Origin: Moniliophthora roreri
Taxonomy: Eukaryota > Basidiomycota > Agaricomycetes > Agaricales > Marasmiaceae
Length of the DNA: 64,000 bases
Reading direction: 5' to 3'
Assembly (NCBI GenBank): GCA_001466705.2
Contig: LATX02000192.1
Coordinates: 496,001-560,000 of the forward strand
A program made the position numbers and the translations under genes. Positions 35,486 to 47,896 of the stretch are shown here, one piece after another (the stretch's first letter is position 1; every line of letters begins with the position of its first letter). The notes beneath the pieces are model-generated. The model did not search any database. It was given only the letters and a program-made list of their open reading frames with translations, and was not told where the DNA came from.

Positions 35486-37560
35486 CTATGGGCTACCAGG
35501 AACTGGCTGAAGACCGGAAGGATCGTCTCGGATCTCCGATACCGTTTCCATCACCAGAGCAGCCGACGGACCTGCAGCTCTCTCCAGAGGATCCGGTATC
35601 AATGGAAACCTCTCTGAAGGTAATTGTCCGAGTTCCTGAGCCGCCCTCTCTATCGCATGATTCCACTCTAGCACCAGCATCTTCCGCATCTTCACCGTAT
35701 CCCACCAATCCCGAGGCTGATACAATTGACAACGAATGATCTCGTCATGTATAAACCTGATGAACCGCTGCCCTTCTTCGGATACCAAAAGCTCTGAGAC
35801 ACAGTCTGCCCGTGTAAGGTGTCTGGCGAGGGCTAGAATGAAAGCCGGTCGTTCGTCGAATCGAGGCTCGAAGGTGTCTTCGTCTTCTTTCGTGGTGGAG
35901 TACAACTTCCATGATTTGGCGTAAACCAGTAGAAGGAATATGCTGCGTCTTCGAATGACGGGGTCAGGGTGTGTCCAGAGTCTGTCTGCTACCGGGAAGG
36001 GAACGAAGAACCGCATCTTCGTGATTTGGTGAACACCCGAACGTTCAAATTCGGATATCGATTCCTGGAACCGCTGGAGGTGAAGTAGTGTCGCCTCACT
36101 CGAAGCAATGTACATCCAAAACTGCTGATGGTATAGCAAGGAAACACCATTCGGCGAAAGAAGTGCTGGGTGCTGGATATCTGGAGAGCGCGCAAAGAAG
36201 AGGTATTGACCAAGTCCGTCTGTGATAGTGTCCTTGAACACGGCGTCGTCTTTGAGTGCTTCCATGACATCCACTGAGGTGACATCGCTCCACATCGTCA
36301 TCTGCCAGTAGTTGAGGACAGTTGATAGCGCTACCGAAGGCTGGAGCGTCGACATGACGTTCTGCAGATGCGGTATCATCGATGGGCTATCTCGGAACAT
36401 GGATACAGCCCACTGAAGACCTCGGAGCTCGTACACCTTCAAGGTACCTGCGCCGTTCTCTGACAACGAAAAGATGTTCTCGTCGAATCTCCTGATGACC
36501 TCTAAATCGAATGTAGACCAATCTGGAGCTGGGTATTTGATTGGGATCCATAGTCCGGCTTTAGTGAAGAGGCTGTCGAGGGAAGGAATGCGGAGGAGGG
36601 GGCGGAGCAGTTTGCATATGAGATGATACACTGCCCATGACTGGGGCGACCGGAAAGGCGAAATGAACTGGAAGCCATATGAAACTTGTGTCCATCCATA
36701 GTCGGCTTTTGGTATGGTTAGGCTGGGTAGAAATGTGGTGGCGAAGTACAGCCCGGTGCTGATACCTACGGCAACAACAGCGAGCGCAAAGGGTACGGGA
36801 TGACGTGCCCAGAGTAGGTCTAAGAGACCTGCGAAGAACAGTAGGAGCGCTGCTTCAAGAAGTATGGGAAGTGCAGCCAGGAACGCCGGAACACCCCATT
36901 TCTCGAGGCTCTCGCTCCGAAGTTGACGGAGCCCCAAAGCCTCTGCCTGAGTGCGGGTTGGTGTATCACGCCGGTACTCTCGGAGCCACTGTTTGCACAG
37001 CAGTGCGAAAAGACCAGAGGTGAGACTGAAAATGAGGCTGAGGAACCAGAAGCAGTTGATGCGCACGGACGATGGTTCGACCTGGAACGGAACGTTTCGC
37101 AGAAGTTGGATCTGGGATGTGTTAGTGCCGCTGAGCTGCAGCGATATTTGTGTGAGGAGGGCGACGGTGACATCGGCTGGATCATCAGTTAGCCACTGGT
37201 ACGATTCTATGGCGAATGCTGTGACGACTGCAGAGAAAAGACCGGCCTGTTCATGGCGATTTGGTCAGAATTAAGGATGCACCAATGAAAGATAGTGGAC
37301 GCACATAAACAAGTAACGTGTCGATCTCGTCCTTCCAGTTCTTCACCATGTCATCGTCGTACCTATTCACCTCTTTCATCAACTTCTCCCATGACTGATC
37401 TAGAGTGGGATTTTTTTGGGACCAAAAGTTCTGCCCTGCTTGGCTTGGTATGAAATTCGTAGGTGAAGGTGGTAAAGGTATCTGTACGAGGTCAAGTCAG
37501 TTTCGTTCTCTGTTCAGAGAATACGAGCACAAACCTCCACAGCGTATGTTGAAGGTACGT
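35486..37560 (-). CDS. DUF6535 membrane protein
   Basis: The last large exon (to 35486) and two upstream exons join in phase: PSQAGQNFWSQ, SWEKLMKEVNRYDDDMVKNW, IDTLLVY, then AGLFSAVVTAFAIESYQWL, DDPADVTVALLTQIS, RINCFWFLSLIFSLTSGLFALLCKQWLREY and ALLLFFAGLLDLLW. That is the hallmark order of DUF6535, with about four predicted membrane helices in the first half. A long soluble C-terminal part of about 330 residues follows. The true first exon is unclear beyond about 37560. Function is unknown; the family is expanded in mushrooms. It lies directly upstream of gene E on the same strand. The same pair of neighbours, broken, occurs near gene D and at 29.4-31 kb. Confidence 0.78.
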
Positions 37561-38309
37561 GATTCCGATTCGGGGTAGGTGTTCCTGGACCCTGTAAGCC
37601 CTTTTAGCAGGTTAATCCCCTCAAAATGCACTCAGCACGTACGTCATCCAGAGGATACTGGCTAGAAGACATCTGCGTGTCCTCGCTGGTGATGGCACAG
37701 AAGAAAGATGATGAGCGTCGTATCAAAAGCTGTCAAGCTAAAGAAACTGATTTACTCACGAAAGTGACGCAGTACCCTTTTAGTAATATATCGGGAAGTA
37801 AGGAAAGAGCTGAGCAGTGAAGCCAATGACGCCCAAGTGTAGACCAATGTACCCAAGAAATCAACAGTTTCCTCCGACAAGACTTCTGTGGAGAGAAAAA
37901 AAATCAGTATATATTGTGAAATTGCTGCGCATCTCACGAAGATTGCGTACCACGAAATGTACTATCAACTTATCAGGTATCGTGGTGGATGTTCGAGTCC
38001 AAGGAAGAACTGAGCGGCACTAAACCGCCGCTAGCCGTGAGACGGGAAATCGTTTGTCTTCCCGAACCATCATCACCATGCTACCCTCCAATATTCCTAT
38101 CACATCTAACTGCAGATCTCGTAGCGGGAAATGTCCCAGAATCGGGGAGAAAGACTTTTGGATTGCAGAGCGGAGGGAAAGAGGCAGATGTCCAATCAAC
38201 GAGGACAGATTGGAGGCTCAAGGTTTGATCACATTTGAGTCACGAGGAACTGATAGCTATATCCAATGTTGACAATTTCCTCAGATATGCTGAATTTCGT
38301 TGAATAACA

Positions 38310-41087
38310 ATGGGGAACTTATGTTCGTGCCTTCTGCCGGTTGAAAGAAAAGGGTGCGTGATCGCTTAATAACTAAAGCATTGAGATTTGAACGTTCTTG
38401 GTTTCAGTTTCTTCCCAAATTCCTCTGGATTTGTGATAAACGGGGGTGTTTTCACGGTGAACCAGTCTTCAAAGTCACCCCAGACCCCTGGTCGACTCCA
38501 AGATACCGCGCAGGTACAATGCGAAAGCGACGTTTACGCACGCATGCTATTGCCGAAGCGTAAAGGATATCCTCTTTGGAGACCTGATGTTGCTGCAAGC
38601 CTACCCATAGAATACCAGGAAAAGGGCGTCTCCATTGGTGACGTGGGTGTTATCACCGAGGAAGGCGGATTTCAATACTTTTTCAACATCCTCTTACCTG
38701 CCGACCACCCTTGCAACGGAGCGGAGCGTGTTCCTCCGGACTTTACTCCCTTGAACGTCAACTCGAGCTCAGAAGAACGTCCGGATCAGTATGGTCCAGG
38801 TACTCATATTTGCAACCCGGAGTCTGAGATCAGCAAGCAGCGCTTGCTGCATAACGAAGTTGACTTGGAATCCCGACGCGAAGTAGAGAATGCATTGGGG
38901 TACGTTGATCAGACCTAGCAGACCTACTGCCCAAACTCATATTACTCCTGTAGTAGTGGCACACTTTCTAGGGAAGTCAGCTACGGTCTTCGATTCATCG
39001 CCAGTGGTTCCGAAGGCGCAGTCCTAATTCTCCCCGACGGTGCTTCACAAGAAGATCACCTCAGCGAAGATGCTTTCGACAACTATGCCGCCAGGAACGC
39101 TATTTCATGGTATAACCATATCAATGGTCGCCTTGGTTGCCGTTTAGGAGGAAATTCACTCATGGTAATCACCGGCGTAGACAAAGCAACAGCTTGGGGT
39201 GTTGCGTCATTTACTGGCGCGACACCGAATACCGTTTTCCTAGAATTCACTCCCGATAGTCGGACATGTACGAGCTACTGGTTCCGCCAAGCAAGTTATG
39301 CAGCTGCCCATGCTGGTCCGACCAGAAGCAGCGTCGCTGGGCAAGCTAATGCAAGGAACCAGTGCATCTTTGTTCGTGGTATTAGGGTCTCCGTACAACC
39401 GCGTTTCTTACCTAGTTACGGGGACCGTTCAGCTTCTGGTCTGGTTGTGAAGACACAAAAAGTACAGAAGTTACCGGCTCGAGATATTCTTTCTCGGAGC
39501 TCATTCATTCCTTTCCGATTCAAACGGAGGCTTCAATCCGAAAGTACTAGCCAAGGGGAACTTCTAGCGGAGGAAGTAACAGTCACAACGACGAGGATAC
39601 CGGCGAAGCGGGTGGTAAGGCATCGATCGATCAGTAATATTTTCCATGTTGTAACTTATCTCCGTTTAAAGCCATACCATCCTTCAGCTGTCATCAATGA
39701 AATTCTTCTAGAACTGGTATGTGTACCTACCCGTCGGGGATTGTGTTATGCTCACAGCAGGCAGTATCCAGAGGCAGACCTCGCACTCACGCATGATTTT
39801 CACTGGTTTGCGTTGCTCGAGGACGTGAGTTCCATCGGAATCCGGAACTAGCAAATTTTAGTAACCAATGACAACCTCAGGGAGAACAAACTATACCAGA
39901 CGAATTGGAGCTTCGCAGGAGACTTAATGCAAAGTACTGTTTAGCCGGTCTTCCTCCTTCCGAGATCATCAGGAATGGTGAGCTTTTGTTGTCAGTCAAG
40001 GGTCCCATACTGATACCCATCCAACATTAGGCGTTATTCGCCCCGAGATACTGACAACCTTATCCCAGGGTGTACATAGACAGGGTCTGTCGATACAAAG
40101 CGATCCCATCCAACGTTCCAGCAGTTCATCAATGGCACATTCCGCTCGATCCTCATCCCTGTCGCCTACTTCCTCCATCGGCTTCCAAATGGAAAATGTT
40201 ATTGAACCCTCATCGGGCCATCAATATGATACGGATCCATCGAGCCCACCGAGAGCACCCAGTCCTAGTACAAGTGTAGCCGTTACAGCACCCGAGGACG
40301 TTTGGTTCTGGACCAACCAGGATCCACGAGAAAGCCAACTTTTCAACTCCCGGGGCATCCTTTACCGGTTTCAGGTTGGTTCTCCGTTTTCCCAGTCTCA
40401 TTATTGCTACTAGATTACTCATTCCTCTTTGTCTAGACGACCGTGAATGCTAACGGCACTAGCGTCACTACAATGTGGCGTGCTATCCGGTCCAACAAAG
40501 AAGATCGAGTCGCAAAGCTCGAATGGGCAGCCAATGGTGGTCTGGGGCGTATCACGATCGGCAAGGTTTGCTACGCGACTGCCTCTCAATCATACTCTAG
40601 CTGAAATGGTATCGGGATCCAGGGGGCGCTTCCCATGGCCGACCTCGTTCGGCCTGACCACTCCGTACGTTCGATTCATTTCTGCGTGCCTCAGGTTCAT
40701 TCGAAGATGGCTAGGGATGCCGCACATTCAATGGCCCCGATGGTTTGAAATATCGGTGGAGACCGGCACGCACTAGTCAAGACACTTGTGTAGGTCCCCG
40801 GATTGTACGCCACGATCATGTCCCTGACCCTCTTCTCAGCTGCTGGACCCTAATGACAACATTCTTGCATTCTACCGACCAACACGGCGAATCCGATATC
40901 TAATTGGTGATGTTCACGGAGAACTTCACTTCGTACGCTCCGCTGGCGCAGGGACAGTGGTGAGCCGCTACTCGTCCTTTGATCGCAGATCTACCTGCTC
41001 ATCGTCCATTAGATGCACCCCCCGATGATGGATATGGTCACAATCACCGCAATGCTTTACCGGTTTTGCTCGATGTTTAATCTGTGA
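38310..41087 (+). CDS. GVSIGDVG-family protein F with DUF6593-like C-terminus
   Basis: Twelve exons starting at 38310, 38408, 38954, 39672, 39765, 39881, 40031, 40437, 40623, 40715, 40840 and 41013 join in phase to 727 residues. Exon 1 (44 nt) reads MGNLCSCLLPVERKG, a textbook myristoyl/palmitoyl start. Next are GFVINGGVFTV, the core (GYPLWRPD, GVSIGDVGVITEEG, LILPDG, VITGVDKATAWGVASF), PYHPSAVINEILLEL, YPEADLALTHDFHWFALLED and GEQTIPDE. From GVIRPEIL the reading frame continues without a break through a Ser-rich linker. It ends in a DUF6593-like module: VWFWTNQDPRESQLFNS, ILYRF, LGRITIGK, TFNGPDGLKYRWRP, AFYRPTRRIRY, GELHFVRSAGAGTV, MLYRFCSMFNL. It is one gene, not two. Confidence 0.8.
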
Positions 41088-41467
41088 ACATCTCCACTCC
41101 ACTAGCATTCTGCTTGCATACCAAATTTCCAATCATGACCCTGTATAGTTGTACACATTATGGGTACGGCAACGAACCCTAGAAAATTCAATTGTGACTA
41201 ACGTTATAGCGTAGCGAATAAACAGCGAATTACATTAAGCAGTGCTTCCAGGAATGGACGAGTCATCGTACAATCCCTCACGATTCCTTCTACTCTACTT
41301 TTTCCTGCTTGTTGGAAGTAGTCATGTAGGACACAAGAAAATAATGAAAGTCATAAACAGTACCTGAGGTAGGTGTATATTTTTTTTACCGGTTCAGTTC
41401 ACTCAAGCAACAGCCGAAAACGGCGGAGAGCCGAGCCGTTCCCGCCCCTAAGGAACGCTGGTCCCTT

Positions 41468-41475
41468 TATAAAAA
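41468..41475 (+). promoter_or_regulatory. TATA box of DUF6533-like copy 1
   Basis: TATAAAAA lies 26 bases before the ATG at 41494. Copies 3 and 4 carry TATAAAAG at 21-28 bases before the homologous ATG (for example minus strand 52602-52595). The element is conserved across the family. Confidence 0.55.
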
Positions 41476-41493
41476 GGGCGTGCTGCCAGCGTC

Positions 41494-42707
41494 ATGGTCA
41501 AAGCCGCTCTGCCTTCTTCGACAAATGAATGTGCAACTCGTAGCATCTTGTTAGTCATCACAGTCGTTTGATCTGCCGCTTTGGACTGACTTTGATTTGG
41601 AATATAGGCCTAGGTTTAGCCCTCAATGCATGCGATATGTACCTCACTCGCAAGGAGGAGAAGGCACTCATCTGGAGGTTGGTAGTGCTTGTCGTTCTCT
41701 TGGCTTCCTACTTGACAAGTACAGGTCCCCCTTCCGCGTCACAATAGTGAAAATACTTTACATTCTTTCAAGATACCTTGGCTTAACCTGTCAGATGTAT
41801 GTATCTAGCGGTCTTCGCCTTCCTTGATACTGAGCCTCTTGCATAGATACAACGTATCGCGTTCCGCATATTGGAAACATCGATATACAACAATCCCTCA
41901 ACACTCGTGTGATAGTCATCTAGTTTTCAAAACATTAGGAGCACAATCCTTGCTTGCGATATTACATATTATTCTGATGCTTCGAGGTAAAAGACGATAC
42001 ATTTTTGGGTCTAATTTGGCTGATTGGAGCCCAGTTTACGCGCTATACAATAAGACCTTTAGCATGGTTCTTATTCTGATGCTTATCTATGCCGCGCGTC
42101 TAGCCGCAACAATTTGGACGACATTGAAACATTGGGACGTCTATAAGATGGATTTCGATTATATTTGTTTCACCACCGAACCGCTGAATTCGGGATATGG
42201 AATGATAATCTTCATGTAGGTCTTCCCTGTGATCAAAGAAATATCAGCGACTTACCCAAAGCGAATAGCACTGCGGAAGCATTATTCGAGATTATTATTC
42301 ATACTCTCATTGCAAGAAAGACGTGGTCGCTTCCAGGCACATGGTCAAAAACACCAACTCTGATGTCTGTTCTGACTAGAGACGGCTTCTATGTGTTTTT
42401 TGCGATCTTTGGTCCGTAACTTGGTTACCACTAGTACATTTTACTAACTAAATTCCGCTTAGTGGGTATGGTATCTGCCTTAGGGGGTTCGCGCGGAAGG
42501 GGACCGGCTACGTTATTCGTCAACCCGTATGTTCTCTCACATTAGCTGAGTCAAGTGCAACGGCTAACCCCGGGGCCTAGGCTCCTAGTTTTCGTGATAT
42601 CTTGTGCAGTGCGCAACTATTGGATCATTTACAGCCTCTCAGCTCAGACGTTGGGTCACTTTCTTTTAGGGCTCTCGCGTAATAATACGTCTTCAGCGTT
42701 TTGGTAG
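41494..42707 (+). CDS. DUF6533-like membrane protein, copy 1 (inverted relative to others)
   Basis: Exons encode GLALNACDMYLTRKEEKALIW, SPFRVTIVKILYILSRYLGL, YNVSRSAYWKHRY through LLAILHIILMLRG and TFSMVLILMLIYAARLAATIW. Further blocks are ALFEIIIHTLIARKTW, DGFYVFFAIF and PLLVFVISCAVRNYWIIYSLSAQ, with a stop at 42707. Intron positions match copies 3 and 4. The opening DxxLT..EE..xIW block followed by KILYIL is the DUF6533 pattern, and several hydrophobic helices suggest a multi-pass membrane protein. Relative to copies 3 and 4, the first exon has one base less and a stop (near 41565) between the ATG at 41494 and the GLAL block. The start may therefore be broken, although all later exons are intact and the C-terminus is about 25 residues longer. 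Confidence 0.6.
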
Positions 42708-44437
42708 CGAGGAGGAATCGGACTCGGCAAGTTCCCAAGGGTCAGACATGTTCTCTACGATTGCTTGGGATATTCGGACATTTCCTAATCTCGAAAGTGG
42801 ACAACCTGATGATCAAAAGTGATGGGGTTGTATGTAGATATTTCCTGGGAATGATGCGTGAGCCTCTCACTTCATGTACATTCAGTTATTCGAGACTGAC
42901 GCAACAGAGTACTAGGTAAGATAGTCGTAGTTTGGCATACTACGTGTTATACCAGCTTGTGCGTAACTCAATAATGTGGAAATTCTCTTGTCGCCAAAAT
43001 CATTTTGACGTGTCAGGATTTTGAGAATAAGCCCGGGTCGGGTCTCACGGTAGGATGTGAGCGCCACCTGCAACCTGAGACGACCTGCACTCTGCTATGG
43101 TCTTCTCGGGCTGGGGCGCTGAGTATGCATCACCAAAATCACATTCGATTATCGGGTTTTTGCTTGCCGCCAAGTTCCGACACCGTAGATTTTGATGAGA
43201 CGAAGGACGGCAGGTAATTAAGGTCGCGGGGACGAGGGACACAGTCTACCGGCGCTGCGAGGCAACCAAAGCGTGAAAATACAGGTTTGAAGATACATCC
43301 TTGCCAGAACCATAGTGGATTATACTCTGTATTTTTACATAGCTATCTCGTTGAATGAACGGGGAAAGCGTCGGAAGGATGACCTACCCTAAAGTCGTTA
43401 CCGAACGGCTAGTCAATTCAACCACTTTTTTTTTTACCAACGTTCTTCGTAGATCCATTCGAAACACGCGTTATACTTCTCCTATGTTTGACTTTGGATC
43501 GTGGCCTTCCTTCACTTTCTTCCACCCTGTCTCGATTGGTATTCCAGGTGCTTTCAGGATGTCCGAATCCGAGTCAGTCTGATGCATGGGGCTTGCAGCG
43601 GCCGTCCAGCAGCAATGCCATCCAATTTCTCCTCTCCCCCTTTTACAATGGAGAGTTCGTCTTTCGGAGGGTTTTATGTCGGAAGCTGCGGTACACTTTA
43701 TTGAATTTAGGATTGGACGGGCGCGAGCGGTTGTGGACCTTCAAATGATGCGTGATTCTCTCTGTACTTTCATCAACCAGCTGACGGGATTCTCCTTTAG
43801 CTAAAATGGGACTTGGTACAGAACGCCGACCCTAATGCGAGACGGTAGCTTCACAGCACGATTTGCTTGGCTGGCCGAGGTTCCGCCTTCCTATGTAAGT
43901 CTCCCTACGTTTCCTCGGATACTTCACGTTACCTGACTCTACTCAATGTAAAGCTAAGTTGACGAATTTCCAACAAGTTCATCTCAACCTTGACATATTT
44001 TTGTCATGAACTCTATGCGTTCCCTCGATTAGTTCAAGGCTTAATTCGACAGAAGCCTCCCACTCCCTGCGTGAAAACTCTCTACGATCGTCAAGCGTCT
44101 TCAACTGTCATGGCGAACCGCAGCAAGACATTGCTAAAACCTCATGGAGCCTTTGACGACGGTTTACGGTGTATATCTTTTTTCCGCTGTCCAATTCGAA
44201 CGCCGATGTTTCGAAGGGCTGCTCAAGTCGGCCTTCCAGGTGAACGCAGCATTCAGCAAGCGTACATGGGACTAACGAATTGCATAGTAAGCGCATCCCG
44301 GACGACGTATATAATCCGCCTGTGCCTTATCATCGTCTCACTCTCAAAAGTGTTCGAACTCATTTCATCGTATCATCTCACAGCGACGTCTTTCACGTCG
44401 GTGCTGCAAGTCAAGCCCAAGTTGAGGTCTCGCAAAT
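42708..44437. other. No supported gene
   Basis: Several frames of 60-90 codons overlap at 43355-43804 but none shows a family motif, and splice sites that would link them are not convincing. It probably includes the decayed upstream region of the MFS pseudogene. Confidence 0.4.
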
Positions 44438-46430
44438 TTGGACACCATTCGTCTTGCGGCCACTCTGATAGAAGACATGCAGACAGGCTCTGGAGATAGC
44501 GGGAGCCCCAAAGGAAAGGATACGGATCCTACACCCTCTAGCAGCAACGATACTCCCAAACGCGTTGATTCAACGAAGTCCGATACTAGGAACTTGGTCG
44601 ATGATGCGACCAGTCCGGATGTGAATATCATTCCAGAAGGCCGTCTCAAAGCATGCCTTGTTGTTCTGGGGGTGAGTCTTCCCTTGGATACACTATCGAG
44701 AGTTGCCTGACCTTCTCGTTTGTCAGATTATGTGCTGCTACCTCACTATGTGAGATCCGACTCACCATCTCCGTATTGATCAAAACGATCTCATTTCTGA
44801 CAGAGCAGGGTTTTCGAAATCATGGGGTATGAGGTTCTTTTGGCACGAGTCATTGAAACTGGTTGAAGCTCACTAGTATATTTCCGACATATAGCTTTTC
44901 CAGGCGTACTATCAACGCACCATCCTCAGGGACTACTCTTCTTCGAGCATGTAAGTTGTCTGTTTCCTGGAGTTTACTCTGGAGCTTACATCCGTCACGC
45001 CCTTTAGCTCATGGATTGGTTCAGTTCAGGAACGAATTCGCACTCGCATTGTGGTGTATCAATGCCATGTAGCATGCTATCATCATCATTATTCCCTTCA
45101 TGACTATCGGGCGCTTGTTCGACATGGGGTACCCCTGCTCGGTATTCATGACAGCTAGCGTGGTTCTAGTGGCGTCGATCATGGCAGTAGCAGAATGTAC
45201 GCATTACCGGCAGCTCATTCTGTGTCAGGGTGTTCTCGTTGGCGTGGGTCATCTCGACTCATCATAACCTTTTTGTCCCAGGACTGATTCGTCTGTTAGT
45301 TTTCGAACGGTATCATTGTAGTACTGTTAGCACCCACCCTCTCCCAGTGGTTCAAGGAAAAACGGGCTTTCGCTTTGGGAGTTGCACTGTCTGGGACGTC
45401 TATCGGAGGTACTGTTCTTCCTATTGTCGTCCGGAAACTGCTTGCATGTGTTGGGTGACTCATTCGGACATATCTGGTTTGTCGGTACTCGAGTCAAGCT
45501 TCCAATGGACAATACGTATCTCGGGGTTTATTTCCATGGCTGGACTGATTATGGGTAACCTTGTATGTTACTTGAGCCGTTCTTCCAAGTCGAAGATGAG
45601 CTAACACAGGCGCTTGTAGCTGATCGGGCCACATTTAACACGGTCGCATGTCCTCGGACCGCTTGTAACATTCGCACCTCTCCGTTCGTGTTCGTGGTGT
45701 ACTGTCTCGCAGCAGTCTTGGCAAGCTTCGGAGAAGTCCCTTGTAAGCAGACTTTTTCCTACCCGCGTTTACATCGTCTCATAGCTTTCGTTCCTAGTCG
45801 TGACATATGTCGCCTCCAACGCTATGGCGAAAGGCATACCAGAGAGCTCTGCTTAATACCTCGTCTCTATCATCAACGTTACCACTGGTATAGGACAAAT
45901 AGCGTGGGGATTCATCGGGAATCGTACAGGTAAGCCTCCATAGACTTGCATTCGCTCTTCCGCTTTCTAACTTTTCGAGCTCGTAGGAGTCATCAACTGC
46001 GTCATTATCGCATCCGTGCTGACATCGTGTGCATCTGGGTCATTACGACAAGTCAAGGAGCTACCGCCACTAACTACCGTCCTATTCGGGTGTATAGATC
46101 TCGTTGGCTTACCCTCCACACACTAACACAACGTAATGGCTGCAGGCTACAATCCGGTGCCCTTCTAGGTCAAGGCGTCCACCCAATCAATTCTAGACAT
46201 GGGTAAACCACAGAATATGTTTGGCCGCCTTGGCATACGGTCGCTCTTCCTGTTCTTCCCTAGCCTATTTGCGGCCCCATTGGCTGGGGAAGTGCAGGGT
46301 TGCAGATTCTGGTGGCGAAGAACAACTTGCTGATAAGTATCGTTGCAGGATCCTGTGTTTTGGGAGGTGTGGTACTGTTATTAGTGGATAGATATATGAT
46401 GCTCGGGAAGATTGCTGGGAAGATATGATC
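44438..46430 (+). pseudogene. Decayed monocarboxylate-type MFS transporter
   Basis: Blocks of an MCT-like major facilitator appear in the right order but in different frames. They are an acidic N-terminus ending PEGRLKACLVVLG, GFSKSWGM, AYYQRTILRDYSSSSISWIGSVQ, a frameshift, then GRLFDMGY and LILCQGVLVGVG, and a further stop. Next come LSQWFKEKRAFALGV, SGTSIGGTVLPIVVRKLL (then TGA), WTIRISGFISMAGLIMGNL, FVVYCLAAVLASFGEVP, INVTTGIGQIAWGFIGNRT and GVINCVIIASVLTSCAS. Splice sites are still visible, for example after DYSSSS and after GNRT. At least three frame breaks or stops interrupt the chain. A full-length gene would have had twelve membrane helices and about 430 residues. Confidence 0.8.
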
Positions 46431-47896
46431 ATGTATGAATTCATTGGTTATATGTACCGTACTTGGATGGCAGTAAACAGCATATGTGGAGCGATGACCG
46501 GCTATCGTATAATACGCGACGTGTGTCGTTTCGCGAATGGGAATGGTGCCGTCCGCGAATGTAGTGCGTTTCGTTGTATGACTGCATCTAGGTTTCTCCT
46601 CTCTTGAGGTTTGGAGAGGAAATGAGGGCTTGGAGGGTAGTGAGACGCTCGAGATGAAAATAGGGGACGAAGGATGTTATAGATTATAGTCCAGATGACT
46701 ACCCAGGAATTTTGGTTTCCCGTAAAAGACCTGAGGCCCGTTGGAGCAGCGGCAATAGTGATGGGAGTTAAGAAGCGAGTCGGAATGATTGCAATTCGCG
46801 GCCGTGGCTCACCTCATCCAAAAAGACCCTCTTCCATACCATCACCATCGTTACACACCTCTCGTACAGTTCCTTTCTGACGCAATAATCGCTTGATAGC
46901 CTCGATTTAGAATTGCACAAGTCAAGATTTCGTTCAAAACAGCTCGATGACTAGGCGGTTGGTGGCGGCTGCATCGGGGGAAACGGGATTACATTCTACG
47001 ATGAGCGCGGCAATTTCACCTGGAAACGTGGTGGCCCTGGGGATCGGACCTGGCTCTAATCACCGGGAGGTACGTGAACGCTCAGACGGATATGAGATAT
47101 CGGAGACGAGAAGCGAGAAGTGATAGACCTGCTACAGAAGCACCCTAATGCTGCACCTTCACTATCACACTTCTTCAGTGGCGACGATCCAGAAGAGCTA
47201 GCTTCTAGCTTCTTGATGTCACAGTTGCGAGTACTCGACGCATTGATCGGTGAAAATGTCTATTACTGGCTTCTGTGAAGAGTACCAAAGATTGACAAGG
47301 TGAGTCTTTTCTTGGTACTCTATTCAACTTCATTTGCGTTATCCATTACTACGCCGGCAAACTTGTTATTATCTGACTGGCAGCTCCGTCCTCGTTACAG
47401 GGATTTGTATACTGAACATATTACAATGATAATTCTCCATCCTCTCATCTTCATATGCATATATAAGCTTCGTCTTCCTTCCCAATTGTGCCAAGGCACT
47501 CCCAGTATCTTGAATGGACGCAACATGCAAAGCTGGAAGTCCATGTTATGAAGCACGAGCTAACGAGGTTATCGTATTTCTTCAACTGCGCGTTGGGCCT
47601 GGATAGGCCTTCCAGCAGTGAGTGAAATTGTTGCACCGCTCCAGCGACTAATATTGCCGTCGGGCTCGCAAGTTTCGCATCAGGTATATAAACCTCGCCT
47701 GAAACACGATCAATTGCTATCTGCCGGGGTGTCAACAAGGTTGGATAATTCGCGGGCGCAAAGCAAAAGGCTCACGCTTCACTCGAGTTCCTAGGAAACG
47801 TCTGGACTTCCCAGACAGAAAACAAAGTCGAGAAGACGGGATCCTGTCCTTGAGAACATGCCGAAGCCTCCTCATTCCTGAAACGGTGAAGACGCA
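46431..47896. other. Intergenic, decayed start of repeat unit 0
   Basis: No gene is seen. Words shared with the later repeat units appear (near 46975 ggcggctgcatcg, near 47255 gaaaatgtctattactggc, near 47410 tatactgaacat). The tandem DUF6533 unit therefore extends, strongly diverged, into this stretch. Confidence 0.45.

Noticed and set aside
40132..40413. Separate small gene starting MAHSARSS
   Set aside because: The frame is continuous upstream with the GVIRPEIL exon of gene F, and downstream with its spliced module.
43355..43804. Cluster of plus-strand frames as a lectin-like or hydrophobic protein gene
   Set aside because: No recognisable motif, no consistent splice joins, and stops between the frames.
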